64,000 nucleotides of DNA from Triglochin maritima (taxonomy: Eukaryota > Streptophyta > Magnoliopsida > Alismatales > Juncaginaceae). Numbering within the stretch: the stretch's first letter is position 1; the number at the start of each line of letters is the position of its first letter. The stretch lies in contig OY821772.1 of assembly GCA_963682175.1 (NCBI GenBank), forward strand, positions 58,922,925-58,986,924, in the 5' to 3' direction. Both the position numbers and the translations under genes were made by a program. Under the pieces are notes generated by a model, which did not search any database, was not told the DNA's origin, and saw only the letters and a program-made list of their open reading frames with translations. This document shows positions 1 through 12,220 of this stretch, piece after piece.

Positions 1-1620
1 AAACTTGATTGAGATTTTATCAGTTCAAAACTGCAAGTGCACGACGTCGATGAAGATGCTGCAAGTACGGGTCGTACAACGAGGAGTTGTGTGTCTCGTT
101 GTTCACACCAAACTCGAATGTGAAGAAAATGATATTGAAGGTTTCTAAACTAAGTGAGACAAATGCGACGTAAATCAACAACTAATAAAAAACTAGTCCT
201 GTAAGAGGTGGAGAACACATGCAAAAGTGTAGATGTGTGAGACATGTGTGTTGCAATTATGCGCTAATGACATGCATAACATGGAAATCTATAATGACCA
301 CAATCCTAAGTGTGTCTCTACATGGATTAATATTTATCAACATTATTAAAACATACAAAACATTACTCAAGATGAGGACAAATACAACTACATGATTACA
401 TGTTTAATGACATAAAGAACATAGAAACCATAATGACCACAACCCCAACTATGTCTCCACATGAATTAAAATTTAATATTATCATTAAAACATACAATAC
501 ATTAATTAAGATGAGGTCAACAAGAGCACATGCTCCCACATGCCATTATTATCTTTTACCTACTTCAACTTTATCTTCACCTCATCATTCCTCATAAAGT
601 GTGCCCACTAGCAAAAGCATGTGATAAGCATTAATTAAGACCATTAACACATCAAAGACAAGAGTGAGAAATCCAACAAAATAGTTACGGAAATCATGTG
701 AAGTTGCAAGATTAAGATTAAAATACACACAATCTCACAACATTCACATTTCACATCATTATTCGCCCCCAATGGCGATGAATTACTCACTAACCACCAT
801 TTAAACAAAGAATACAACAAAATAAAAACGACACATGAACAACTAAAGAAAACTAGATATAACCAAAGCAATGTAATACAAATTGCATCAAATGAAAGAC
901 AAGAACATAAAGAACAAGAAACTAAGCTTGATTAAGAAAGAAGGATTAGAAGATGGTGCTTCTCCTCTCCTCCACTACTCTACTAAATAAGAAATAAAAC
1001 ATACTCTAAGCAATAAACAAAACCTACTTTAATGGGGGAGAAAGAAGAAGGTATGTGAAACATTGCTATTTATAGAAGAAAAAGATATGTAGATCAATCT
1101 GGAAGCAATCCGACAGTTGTAATCGATTTCTCTATGGTCTGGTGCACCCAATTAAGCAGGTTTGAGCCACATGAGAAGTTACGGCGCGTTTGGACCACAT
1201 TGATCCGCTAGTGGCACATTATTTGTGTATGATCCGCCTCGATTTTTTTCAGTAACTTAAATTTGTCATTTAACACGTAGGGTACGGTGCACTTTAGGTC
1301 CGATGGTTCGAGCCTTATTGGCCTTAATTCACAAATACTCTTCAAGATCATGGTAGTGAGAGCTTTAACGATAGAAATGTTTTCCTTACATTCAGGTCCC
1401 TCCGGGTTTCATCTTGGTCCTTCCTGAATTGCAGATGGGTCATTGAGCATGACAAACAAGTCCATGATGCTTCAATAAGGTCATTTTTTTTTGTATTTTA
1501 GTCGTTTTCTCTTCATTTTTCTTCCTTATTACCTAAATCTTAAAACACATCAAAAAGACACTCGAGTAGTACAAAATTGGGGTAAAATAAATGATATATA
1601 ACATGAATGCAATATATGAT
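1..1620 (-). mobile_element. Ty3/gypsy (Athila/Tat-like) LTR, edge of an element extending left of the window
   Basis: Read on the minus strand, the end near base 1 gives an LTR terminus of the type GTGCACTTGCAG ... ATCAAGTTT, which in plant Athila/Tat elements lies directly before the primer-binding region. The block 1-110 resembles, in reverse, the LTR end at 24780-24915 (CGACCCGTACTTGC ... GTGCACTTGCGG). A minus-strand TATA box (CTATAAATAG) lies at 1066-1075. The far boundary is uncertain; similarity to the start of the 23.5 kb LTR suggests about 1620. The internal region would lie left of the window. No intact coding sequence is seen; the short ORFs here look like chance. Confidence 0.55.
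270..525. repeat. Imperfect tandem duplication, about 139 bp period
   Basis: A segment with ATAATGACCACAA, TGTGTCTC/TATGTCTC, ACATGGATTAA/ACATGAATTAA, ATTAAAACATACAA and AAGATGAGG occurs twice with an offset of about 139 bases (first ATAATGACCA at 291, second at 430). It lies within the LTR and probably reflects U3 repeat expansion. Confidence 0.6.
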
Positions 1621-2485
1621 ATGCTATTAATCACATATTATGGGAAGAGGGGAAAATCTGATTTTCATAAATCTCCATAAAATATATTTTGGAGAAAAAT
1701 TTATTCTCATTTTTACTTGTTTGGCTCTCAAGTTTTGTTTTTACATACATTACTAAAATACCTTCATGACCAAAAAACTAGTCATTTACTTAAATATAAC
1801 TATGGTATGTCATTTTTTCCTTATATTTTCACATTATTTATCCTAGCCCCAAAAAAACACCAATTTTAGCGCTTTATCAAAATCAAGACATTAAATATTA
1901 TTAATTTTGTTAAAAAAATCCTCGAAGTGATAAGATCCAAAGAAAATTAATTTTTGCTTGTAAATGAATACATAAGGTTGAAACATTTTTTTTTGCATTA
2001 GGTAGATAACTTAGGGTTTTATGGTGTTATTATTATGTAATTTAATTTTCCTACATATAGGAACAATAATGTTTTGTATAAACGTTCATGGCAAGACAAC
2101 CAGTTCAATGTGTAACAATAAAAAAAACCTCAATTTAGTTTCCTTCTGGAGGAGAGAAAATATATAAGAATTTGGGATTTTAAAAGGTTTGTTTTTCCAG
2201 AGATCTCTCCTTATTTTGGCAATTGATTTCAAGATCCACATATTTTCCAAAAATCAACTCAAAAAGTTGTTGACAAACGGACCCTAGTAAAATTTACTTG
2301 ATAAATTAACAACAATAGTCATGAGTTTTTTTCTTCTTCCAGAATACGAAAGGTCGTGGGGAGTAATTGTGAATTATTTGGAAATACGCATACTTGTATT
2401 TGCAAGAGGAAGGGTGAGCTACTCACGCACGTACTTCTACATGTGGCCGTGAATTATTTGGAAATACACATACTAGTACAGTTGT
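1621..2485. other. AT-rich intergenic DNA, no gene seen
   Basis: No coding pattern or known RNA. The only local structure is a short direct repeat: GTGAATTATTTGGAAATAC occurs near 2369 and again near 2451. Confidence 0.5.
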
Positions 2486-2553
2486 TTGAACTAAAGAGTT
2501 GACTTTGTTAAAATTAAGCTTTCAGTTTACCGAGGTTCGGATAACCGATCACC

Positions 2554-4347
2554 TGAAGGGAATGTATTCTGAAAGTTTACTTTTATATGTCAATTATTAT
2601 GAATTGAATGTGCAAATATTTTGTTCCTTAATTAATGTATTCGTCTTTTGGAAGTGTTAAGGAATATGCTCTTTGTCCTTAACCGTAGAGCTCTAAAAGA
2701 TAATGATTTACATAAATCAAAAGTTAATTCACAATCATGGTAATTGACACGGAACATTAATTACTGAGATAATATTGTCGTGTTGGTTAAAGAGTATTGT
2801 AGCTCTACAAATATTTAACGACACAAGTATATAAAAGAAGAAAGATTACTTTTATATATTGAATATACCTAGCAAGTAAAACATTATGGAATTGTGTTAT
2901 GTGTCATTAATGTTTTACTCTGTTTTGGATCCTAAGATATGAGACTTATATATTTTCACATAATGAGTGTTTAATTTGATTATTGTCAAAAACTATCATA
3001 TAGTATAGTGATAAAGGCAATAGTTGGTTAAACATGACTTATGCTGGAAAAGATAGTTTGCCAAAAGATTTATTGTTGCCTTCTTTACTTGAGTGATGAT
3101 ATTACTGGGGTCATTGATAAAGCGAAATTATAATGTGCACAATATGACTTATGTTAAGTTACATATTTATAATTAGGTTATGAGATCAAGAAATGAATAT
3201 AAAATATAAAGGTGACACATTTCTACTTTGTATAATATTCTTAATATCATGAGGCAAGTGACAGACACAAGTGATGTCCTTACATCACTAAATGAATTGT
3301 GTGTTAGTTCAAGTGAACAAAGACATCTATGTTAATTGGGTAACTATAATGTGTAGCTAGATACCGCTTATAGTGTATGATATTAAGTGTTTAATATCAT
3401 TGTCAATTGACTTAGATCCTTCTATAAGTCACACCATAAAACTGGAAAACAAGAAGGTTGATTTTATATTCATATGATGTATCAGATTTTGTGTGAAATA
3501 GTATACATGTGGTGAATCGATAAAACCAATGTGCCATGAAAATGACATAGTTAGAATCATTTATAAGTTCATATGAGATGTATGTATTATTGGGTGTGAT
3601 GATTGACATAACATATGATAATATATTACATGATATATGAATTTGCTAAAACACCCAAAGATCAAAGTTGGATATAAATCCAAAATTTGGTAAAATGCAA
3701 AAAACGATTAATACGGTTTTGTCCGAATTAATAATGAATTAGTATTAATTATGTATTGGAATTATTCCAATTATGGTTAAATGTGGATGTGGATGATTAT
3801 GTGTTAAATTCTGATTGATTATAGGGAGAGAAAAACAAGAGATCATGGGTTAGTGGTTAACCCATGATGTGGGTGTTGGGAGACCCTATAAATAGGTCTT
3901 CTCTCCCTCATTGTTTTAATTAATGCAAAAATTTCTCTCTCCCTAACCACCATATTAATCCATCCGAAAATTCCTTAATTATTTCAAGCTTTTGGAGATT
4001 AAATTCTCCGGGAGCATAAAAAATGGGTTATTAGCTAGATTCTAACATTGATTTAGAGATTAAATTGTCTAGCTCATTTCTCTCTAATCTTGTTTAGAGT
4101 TTGGTGAACACTTTGAGGCAAATCAGCAGACGATTCGACGTGCAACGCAACTCCGTATCTTCATAAAGATTTTAGAGAACCTTTGAGTATGATCCTCCAT
4201 CAATTTATTTTAATATATATAAAGATTATATTATATTAGAATAAATATAAAATAGTGTACATGAAATTGTCGAAAATATGAAAACGATCATAATTACATG
4301 TATAATTTTTTTAAAATATATACATACATAGGGACACAAATCCTACA
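2554..4347 (+). mobile_element. Ty1/copia solo LTR (1794 bp) with 5 bp TSD TCACC
   Basis: It starts TGAAGGGAATGT and ends AAATCCTACA, with TCACC directly on both sides (2549-2553 and 4348-4352). The duplicated copy of this region is uninterrupted at 17825-17829, giving a natural empty site. The same LTR family, in reverse, bounds the copia element in intron 4 of MED15 copy 2 (30433-32212, 1780 bp). A TATA box (CCTATAAATAGG) lies near 3885. No internal coding region remains, so this is a solo LTR formed by LTR-LTR recombination. Confidence 0.9.
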
Positions 4348-5408
4348 TCACCAACTTCCAGTATTTTATGTTGAATTTGCTCTGATTTAATTTCGATTAA
4401 TAAAATTAGGTTCGGTTGGCCAATCCAAAATAACAATAAGGATTCAGTCGACTATGTTGTAAGATTTCGGTCGTCTGAGACCAATTTGGTCTTCCGGAAC
4501 GACAATTTGTCTTTTAACGTCAACAATTGGAAATCAAATATTTATTGTGACTCCAATGACCATATCAACATGTGGAAAGAGTCGTTGCATGTAATAGGCC
4601 AACAAGTAAACGATTGACCATTTAAAGAACGGTCGTCAGAAATTAGACAAAACAAATGGGCTCTAAGACAAAATATAAGTGTGGCTGTCGGAGTAAAATC
4701 CAAAATCGATCTAAGAGGATTCAGTCAACCGATTGACAATCGATTGTCTGTGTGGACAACTCTAGAAAGCATCTTAACAACTACCGATGAGATGATTTTG
4801 GCCAACCGTTAGGTGTTCGATTGACCGAACATGATCATGACAAAATTCTAGTGTTCAAGTTTACATACGATAATATAAACTTAATAAATAGAATTTTATA
4901 AGTCTTGGTCAAAAACTTTGTTACAATATCGAGTCTTTGTCTCAATGCTTATTCTCTTGATAATCTTGATCCACCTATTAAGATAATTTGCAAATATAAA
5001 AGTATATATTGAATGCACGTAATCATATTTGTCCACTTTGATTGGCTAAGTTGATTGATTAAGATTAGTTTGATTAATTATCAAAATCAACATTAATTAA
5101 AGCCTAAAATGTAACAATTTCAAGTATAAAAATATATCAATGCATGAGGTTTATTACAAATTCAACATCACTTAATCTAATACAAAATGACTTTTAAATT
5201 TGTGATTCTGGACATACATATTAATATTGTGTTGTAAAACAAGATTTACGATTTAAATTTTTCGTTTGAAACTAAAAATTGAACTTATCAACTAGTGTTT
5301 TATCTATGTTAACAAGTTTTCTTGGGCAGTTGATACCTCCTAAAAAATTAGATTACAATTACAATCACGAAAAAACCAAACAAAAGAAAAACACAAAAAG
5401 TTATCGTC

Positions 5409-5697
5409 CGACCCATTTAGAGGTGTAAACGAGCTGAGTCGAGCAAAATTTCGAGCTATATATATTATCTTATGTTATTACCAAATATAAAAACATAATT
5501 ATAAATAAAATAATAAAAAAATCGAATAAACTATAGAGTTGAACTTTAAATTTTTTATTATTCGAACGGGTCGTTTAACGAACTAAATTAGAATTTTTTT
5601 TACTTTTCGTCAAGTTCCATCATTTTTAAGTTAAACTAAAGTTGAACTCGAATCGAACCGAAATTGACAGGCGGAGGCCTATTACGTTTGTATCGGT
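5409..5697. mobile_element. Short insertion with hAT-like 8 bp TSD in the upstream region of MED15 copy 1
   Basis: The upstream region of copy 2 (near 18792) lacks this 289 bp. It is flanked by TTATCGTC (5401-5408) and TTATCATC (5698-5705), an imperfect 8 bp target duplication. The insert is AT-rich, with GGTGTAAACGAGC at the left. Terminal inverted repeats are not convincing, so the superfamily is an inference. Confidence 0.55.
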
Positions 5698-5923
5698 TTA
5701 TCATCGAAGGAACGATGAAAAATAATCTCACTCACGCAAGCGAGAGGGAGAATATTATAATAGGAATATAAGGAAAACAGTCGTTCGTAGCCTTCCGGCG
5801 TCGTTCTCCTTCGACCTTTGTTTTCCCGTTTCTGTCCTTATTTATGCTTCCGCGAAACCCTAACGCGACTTGACCCTTCGACGCGACTCGAAGCCCTCCA
5901 TCTTCTCCTCTGATCTCGCCGCC

Positions 5924-8900
5924 ATGGAAGGTTCCGGCGCTTGGGCGTCCGTTCCCGGAGATCAGGGCATCAACGGTGAGGTGTCCTCCAACGACTGGAG
6001 GTCGCAGCTCCAACCCGAATCCCGCCATCGGATCGTCAATAAGATGTGATTTTCTGATCTTGATTCTGGAGGTTTTCTTAGGTTGTTATGCCTTTTCGTT
6101 CGAAGGGGAAACCTAATTTTAATGCTTCGTCTGGTTTGAAGGAAGTGTTTGGTTCGAAGGAACTGAACCTCTCCCGAAGTGATTATGATGTGCAATTTGA
6201 TATCATTTACGAGTTATGAGGCAGCAAATTTTAGAATAATCCCACAAGGTTCAGATTGTCAATTGCCTGATGATGGGGTTAGTGTCGATTTTGAAGGAAT
6301 TATCAAGTTTTCTGCAATAAGCAAGAGTGAGCTTTTCCAATACCATGGTCTCCAATTAAGGATTATGTGTTCGAGTGAGCCTTACTCTGAAGGGCGACTA
6401 ACTGATTACCGAGACTAGTTGTACTTAGTGATCCTTAACCTCTGCTTTTTTGTTGCTTTGATGGTGTATTGATCTGTTATCACCTTGTTCTTTCAGAGTT
6501 ATTTTTTACTAATGAATTAGGTTAATTGCATATAATTTGAGGAATTTGCATCTATTTTCTGTAATAATGTATCATTCATATTCCTTGTTTGTGCTACCTG
6601 TAGAATGGATACTTTAAGGAGACATCTGCCCATCTCAGCACCTGAGGGTTTAGGCGAGCTTAAAAAAATTGCTGTGAGGTTTGAGGAGAAGATTTACAGT
6701 GCTGCCACCAACCAGGTACATTCATTTGATACGTTTCCTCCAATTCTTTTATCCTTAACATTGCGATACTTTGTGACTTGGGCATAAAGAAACATTTTGT
6801 AAATAGTCATGCTAATTACTTTCTCTATACCATAACTTTTAGATGAAAAATTGAACTTCTCATCAAATTGGCTTTCTGTTCCAGCATGTTAGTTTAAATT
6901 ATTTGTAAGTTTTTAGGAAAAGAGTAGCTTATCATCGTTTTTTCTTTCCACTCTAAGCATGTCATGTCTGTCGAAAGACTTGTAATATGTATATATATAT
7001 ATATGACAAATAGATGAGGAAGTACTTAGAACATTGACTTGTAGCTGTCATACTTTTTTGAATGTTGTCGAAGAGATGTTTTGATGAATACCGATGAAAT
7101 TTCTGAGTTCAGATTTTGGAATCATTTGAGACTGCATACAAGAATATAATTAGAAAAATAGTTCCCTCACAATAAGTAGTAGATGAGTTCGCACTTTGGA
7201 ATCATTTGAGACTGCATACAAGAATATAATTAGAAAAACAGTTCCCTCATTTGAACTAAGACGTTTTCACAAAATCAATATTCTTGTTTTGCAGTCTGAC
7301 TATTTACGGAAGATATCTATGAAAATGCTTACAATGGAACAAAAGACTCAAGGTTCTGTTGCGGCTAATCCCTTGTCATTGAATCCTACCATCACTGGCC
7401 AGAACTCAGTAGATCCATGTACGTACTTTGGGCAGCTATATCAACTGTAATAGAGGTGTAATTTTGTTAATTGTGTTGCACGATTATGTGATGTTTTTCC
7501 AAGGAATCCCGAATTAGCATCCAGCACTTTAATCTGAATTAGCTTTTATGAAAATGAGTATATCGAGTAGCTGTTGTGAATTAGCATTGATCTAGTACCA
7601 TAGGTTCATAATTGAATTGGCAACAATAATCCCTCTACATATGATTTTTCTATTTGGACATCTCAGGCCTTTCACATGCTTGGGCAGAACACCTTAGTAA
7701 ATATACAAGCGACCTCACCAAATGAACAGTACCAAATATTGTATCATCTAGTTATTCAATTATTGTATGTTGAGTTTGAGTTTCTTATACAAATTACCTG
7801 CATTGCCGTTGATTGGTTGGGCCCATTCCTAAGTACATGCATTGTAGAGTAACCACATTATGTGAATGCTTTAAGGAATAACAATTTCATATATTTTGTG
7901 GAACATATATGATTGATCTTTTATGTGAATGTTGATGAAAGGGTATCCAATTATTAGAATCCCGGTTGCCTCTTGGTGTCGTTTTATTCCTTTCATGTTG
8001 AGCTTGATGTCGCGATCTATATCTGCAATATTATCTCCATTAGTGTTATGCCGGTAGAACTGCCTAAACAAGCTCCATCTTTCATGCTAAGTGAAAGCAT
8101 ATTCTTTACCATTGACATGTCGATGTTCTTAAATTGTAAATCACAACCTAATCATGGTACCCATAGGCCATAGCAGCTGAAAAGCAAACTTAGTTACGAT
8201 CATCATTCCCAAAACATCAGTATACAATATACTATACATGTAAATATGAGTTTATACTTCTCTCTCAATACCACAATACCATCATTATAATGTGAGCCAG
8301 CCAGTGACAATCTTTTATTATTTTTCAAAAAACAAATTTTGATGATCCCATAGTTGGTGGGTGAAGAAGAAACGAAGGCTTAAACTTAAGGTGCTTGTGG
8401 TGTAGAGGAAGAAAAAAGCATTAGAGTTGGGAAAGTTGGGGACAAAAAAAGAAAAATAAGGACGACGAGGCTAAGAGATGCCTGATGTTTCCTAAATCAT
8501 ATTGCCACAATTTCAAGGAAAATCTCTAGTTGTAGGTTTGTACCTGGAAGGGGTTATATTGGCAACATTCCTTCCCTAGTCAATGATGTTTGCGAGTGAT
8601 TTGGTTGGTTGTGGTCCTTTTTCGTTTGACAGTTGATTGGTGATGGTCTTATGGAGGAAATATGTTGTTAGAAGTATGGGGAAAATGATGTGGACAATGC
8701 TTACACTTGTACTAGTGTACATATGGATTTGGGCCATGCAAGTATGCAACCTCTCATATTGGTGGTTAACTCTTCCTTAATTTTAGAACCTAAACATGTT
8801 CTAGGAAGTATCTATCTACAATGGTAGAAACATGTCTCACCCCTTTCATTACACTGACAAAATAGTACCTTTTGTCAACAGCAAATTTGATGCAGACCCA

Positions 8901-11900
8901 AGTACGGAACCATGGGCAAATGGCAGTCCCAAATCAAGCTCAGCAAAGGCAACGTCTACCCCAAAATATGCAAGCAAACATTGCATCTGATCCGATTCAG
9001 GGTCCTGGTGGTCTTTCACCTGCATTGTCATCACTTTCAGGAACGTCTCAGTCTGGCATATCTGGTATTGATCCAAATCCAAATTTGCAGACCATGCCCT
9101 GCATCTCGACAAATTCAGTAAGCAATAGTGCTGGGCAGAGTGTATCAACAAACATGTATGCCAATCCACCACGGCAGATGCAGGGAAGGCTAAACCAGCA
9201 ACCTATGATGCCCCAGCAACACCAACAACCATCACAAAATCAATTTTTATATCAGCAGAAGCTTCTAAAGCAGAAGTTGCAGCAGCAATCTTCAGTGTTA
9301 CAGGCCCAAATTCCACAGCAACAGCAGCAACAAACTCTTTTACAACAAAACCAATTACAGTCATCACAACAGCCTCTTATATCTTCTGGTCTTCAGTCCA
9401 ACCAGAACTCGCTGCAACATTCTCAGCCATCAATGATTCAGTCAGTTTCACAATCTGGCATGCAGCAGAATCAACAGAATTTGGTCCAGCAATCTTCATC
9501 CTCTTTGCATCAACAGCATTCACAGTCACTTGTGAGGCAACAACAATCTCAGCCATCGAATATGCACCAACAATCTTCTATCATGCAGCAGCCAACATCT
9601 ATTACCCAACAATCTGCACTACTGCCATCGCAGCAGCAGCAGTTGTTGAATCACCAGTCAAATATATCTAATATACAACATAATCAGTTGATTGGGCAAC
9701 AGAATAGCTCCTCAGATATCCAGCAGCAGCAGCAGAGGTTGCCAAGTCAGCAAAATAGTCTCTTGAACATGCAGCAGACACAACAAATGATGAATCCACA
9801 GAGTATATCCTTACATCAGCAACAACAGCTTCTACAACAGAATAATGTATCTGGACTACAGCAGCAACAATCCCAACAACCTCAGACACAGATACTTGGA
9901 TCCCAGCCTGCTGTCTCCAACATGCATCAACACTCCATGCATGCACTGCAACACTCTAAAGTTGGTGGACAGCAAGCATCTCCAGATTTGTTGCAGTTAC
10001 AAGGACAGCAACCACAGGCCCAATCATCGCAGCAGCAGCATATGTCTCAACTTCAATCTCAGTCTCATAACATGCCTCAACAGATGGGTATGCAACAAAG
10101 ACTTCAACCATCAGGGACCTTGGTTCAATCACAGAATGCCATTGAGCAACAAAAGCAAAATTTTCAACCTCAAAGAGCTATCCCAGAGGGTCCGTCTAGT
10201 AAGTATCGTCTGTACATTGCATCCTGATATTAAGCTTCTTTGAGTATTTGAGGTCTTGGGGATTCATCTACTAAGTTCCACTTGCAAATTGCATCTTTAT
10301 TTTGGTTATCATCTAGCTTCTTTCAACAGTGTTGTGCCTTTTGATAAAGTCGTAGGTATTGATTATCTGTCGCATTAAGGGACTCAAATATTTTCTTCAG
10401 TGCTAAAAGTGTGTGCATACATTCTTTCAATACAATCACACATTGCAGTTTACCGATAAAAATCAAATAAAATCAGGCATTGCATTTTTTCCCCGTATCA
10501 TATAATATAGGGGAATGCTCCTGTATTTACAAAATGGTTTTTTCTAACTCACCAAGCAGCTATTTGAAACCTTTGTACGCTGTCATGGTTAGTAATTTAG
10601 GACACTGTGTAAGCATTTTGTAAATTTATTGTTCTATATTCTTCATCATTTTTGTGAACATGGTATTCCCGATTATGGAACAAGTCTTTGAGAAACGGTA
10701 GACACGGGAAACAGGATACCATACTAAAGGACCATGATTAAAATAGTTGAATATAAGGATTACCATGGGATTCTTTTCTAGATGCATTATTTGATATTGG
10801 ATATTTGTGCATGTAGCATCAGTTGATTCAACTGCACAGACGACAGCCCAGGCAGGTGCAGATTGGCAGGAAGAATTTTATCAGAAGGTAATGCTATTCA
10901 GTTTACTCATCTAATCATATCATGGAAAATCTTCGGACACTGGATTAGCAAATTACTTTTATTAAATTCTCTTAATTACAAAGTAACAACAATTCATTAT
11001 GTGTTTGTGTCGTACTAGTCTCGTGTTTTTCTTAGTTTTGGTACTTATCTGTCTCTTATGTGATGATGTTCTGTGAAAGATAACTAATGCTGAAATTAGG
11101 AAATTTCGTATGGTTGTGGTACTGAATTTTTCTATGTAGTTAGGTTTGGCTAACCAAACAAGTGTTTATTTGAAAAGATAATTTTGGTATTGTTGTAGGC
11201 ATGGTATGGGTATTCCTGAATATGAACTTTTTTTTGCTTGCATTTGTTAGTGAATATTGATGACCATTTTCTTGTTTCAGATTAAAATCATGAAGGAGAC
11301 ATATTTGGCTGATCTGCACGAGTTGTATCAGAAGATTGCTATGAAATTGCAGCAGGTTTCTTTCCCCCTTCTCAGTTTAGTTTCTGGTTAGCAAATTATT
11401 TGTTTAAGACTGTCAATTTTTATAATTTGTTTGTGTGCTATGCTTTTATTACTTAAATGCAGCATGAATCTCTAGTACTGCCCCCAAAGCAATCTGAGCA
11501 ACTTGAAGGCATGAAAAAGTACAAATCGGTAATAGAGCACTTCATGCAATACTTACAGATGCCCAAGAGTAGTATCCACCCTGGGATGAAGGATAAGTTG
11601 CCTATTTATGAGAAACAGATTGTTAATTTGCTTGCCAGCAGAAGACGAAATGCCACTGCACAGCAGCAACTTCAGAATCCTGGTGCACAGACTTTACCAA
11701 TGTCCCAACTGCATTCACAAGTTCCACACATGCAACAATCTGACAGTCATACAAACCAGATGCAGCCTATGAGCTTACAAGCTGCAACCACAACAATACA
11801 ACCAAATTCCATCTCTAGCAACCAAAGTGCAACCGTGCCTTTATCTATGCAACTTACAACCCAGCCAAATATGACGAGTCCGTTGCAACCTAGCACTAAT

Positions 11901-12177
11901 CTAGAGCCTTCTAGTGCATTGAACTCTGTGCAGCAGGGTGCAGTCCACTCCCTTCAGTCAGCCGGCCTTGGCTCCATGCATCAAAACAACATGAGTGGAG
12001 CCCATGCAATGTTGCAGAACAACATTAGTTCAATGCAATCTAGTGTTAGTTCTCTTCAATCAAGCTCCAACATGATGCAGCAGCAAGTGAAACAGCAACA
12101 GCAGCAGCAGCATAATATAATACAAGCACAACAGATGAAACGACAGATGCAGCAACAGATGATTCAACAACAACAGC

Positions 12178-12220
<43 letters not shown>

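Larger units (their letters stand above)
2486..5860. repeat. Duplicated upstream region of MED15 copy 1 (interrupted by a solo LTR)
   Basis: Outside the solo LTR at 2554-4347, this block aligns by eye with 17755-18970 upstream of MED15 copy 2. Shared landmarks are GAACTAAAGAGTTGA, GGTTGGCCAATCC, ATGTTGTAAGATTTCG, AACATGTGGAAAGA, CAATCTTGAGTC-like stretches, TTTATTAGTT-type AT tracts and the 5' UTR AAAACCCTAACGCGACTTG. Divergence here is clearly higher than within the genes. The block holds decayed GTCGACC-like motifs (4440-4860). It is presumably the promoter side of the MED15 gene, but no promoter element was resolved with confidence. Confidence 0.7.

Noticed and set aside
7871..8173. Small ORFs in MED15 intron 3 present in both copies
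   Set aside because: Intronic, opposite or overlapping frames, no domain; their presence in both copies follows from the duplication.
8849..9172. Minus-strand 107-residue ORF (also at 28727-29050)
   Set aside because: Antisense shadow of MED15 exon 4; conserved between copies only because the exon is.
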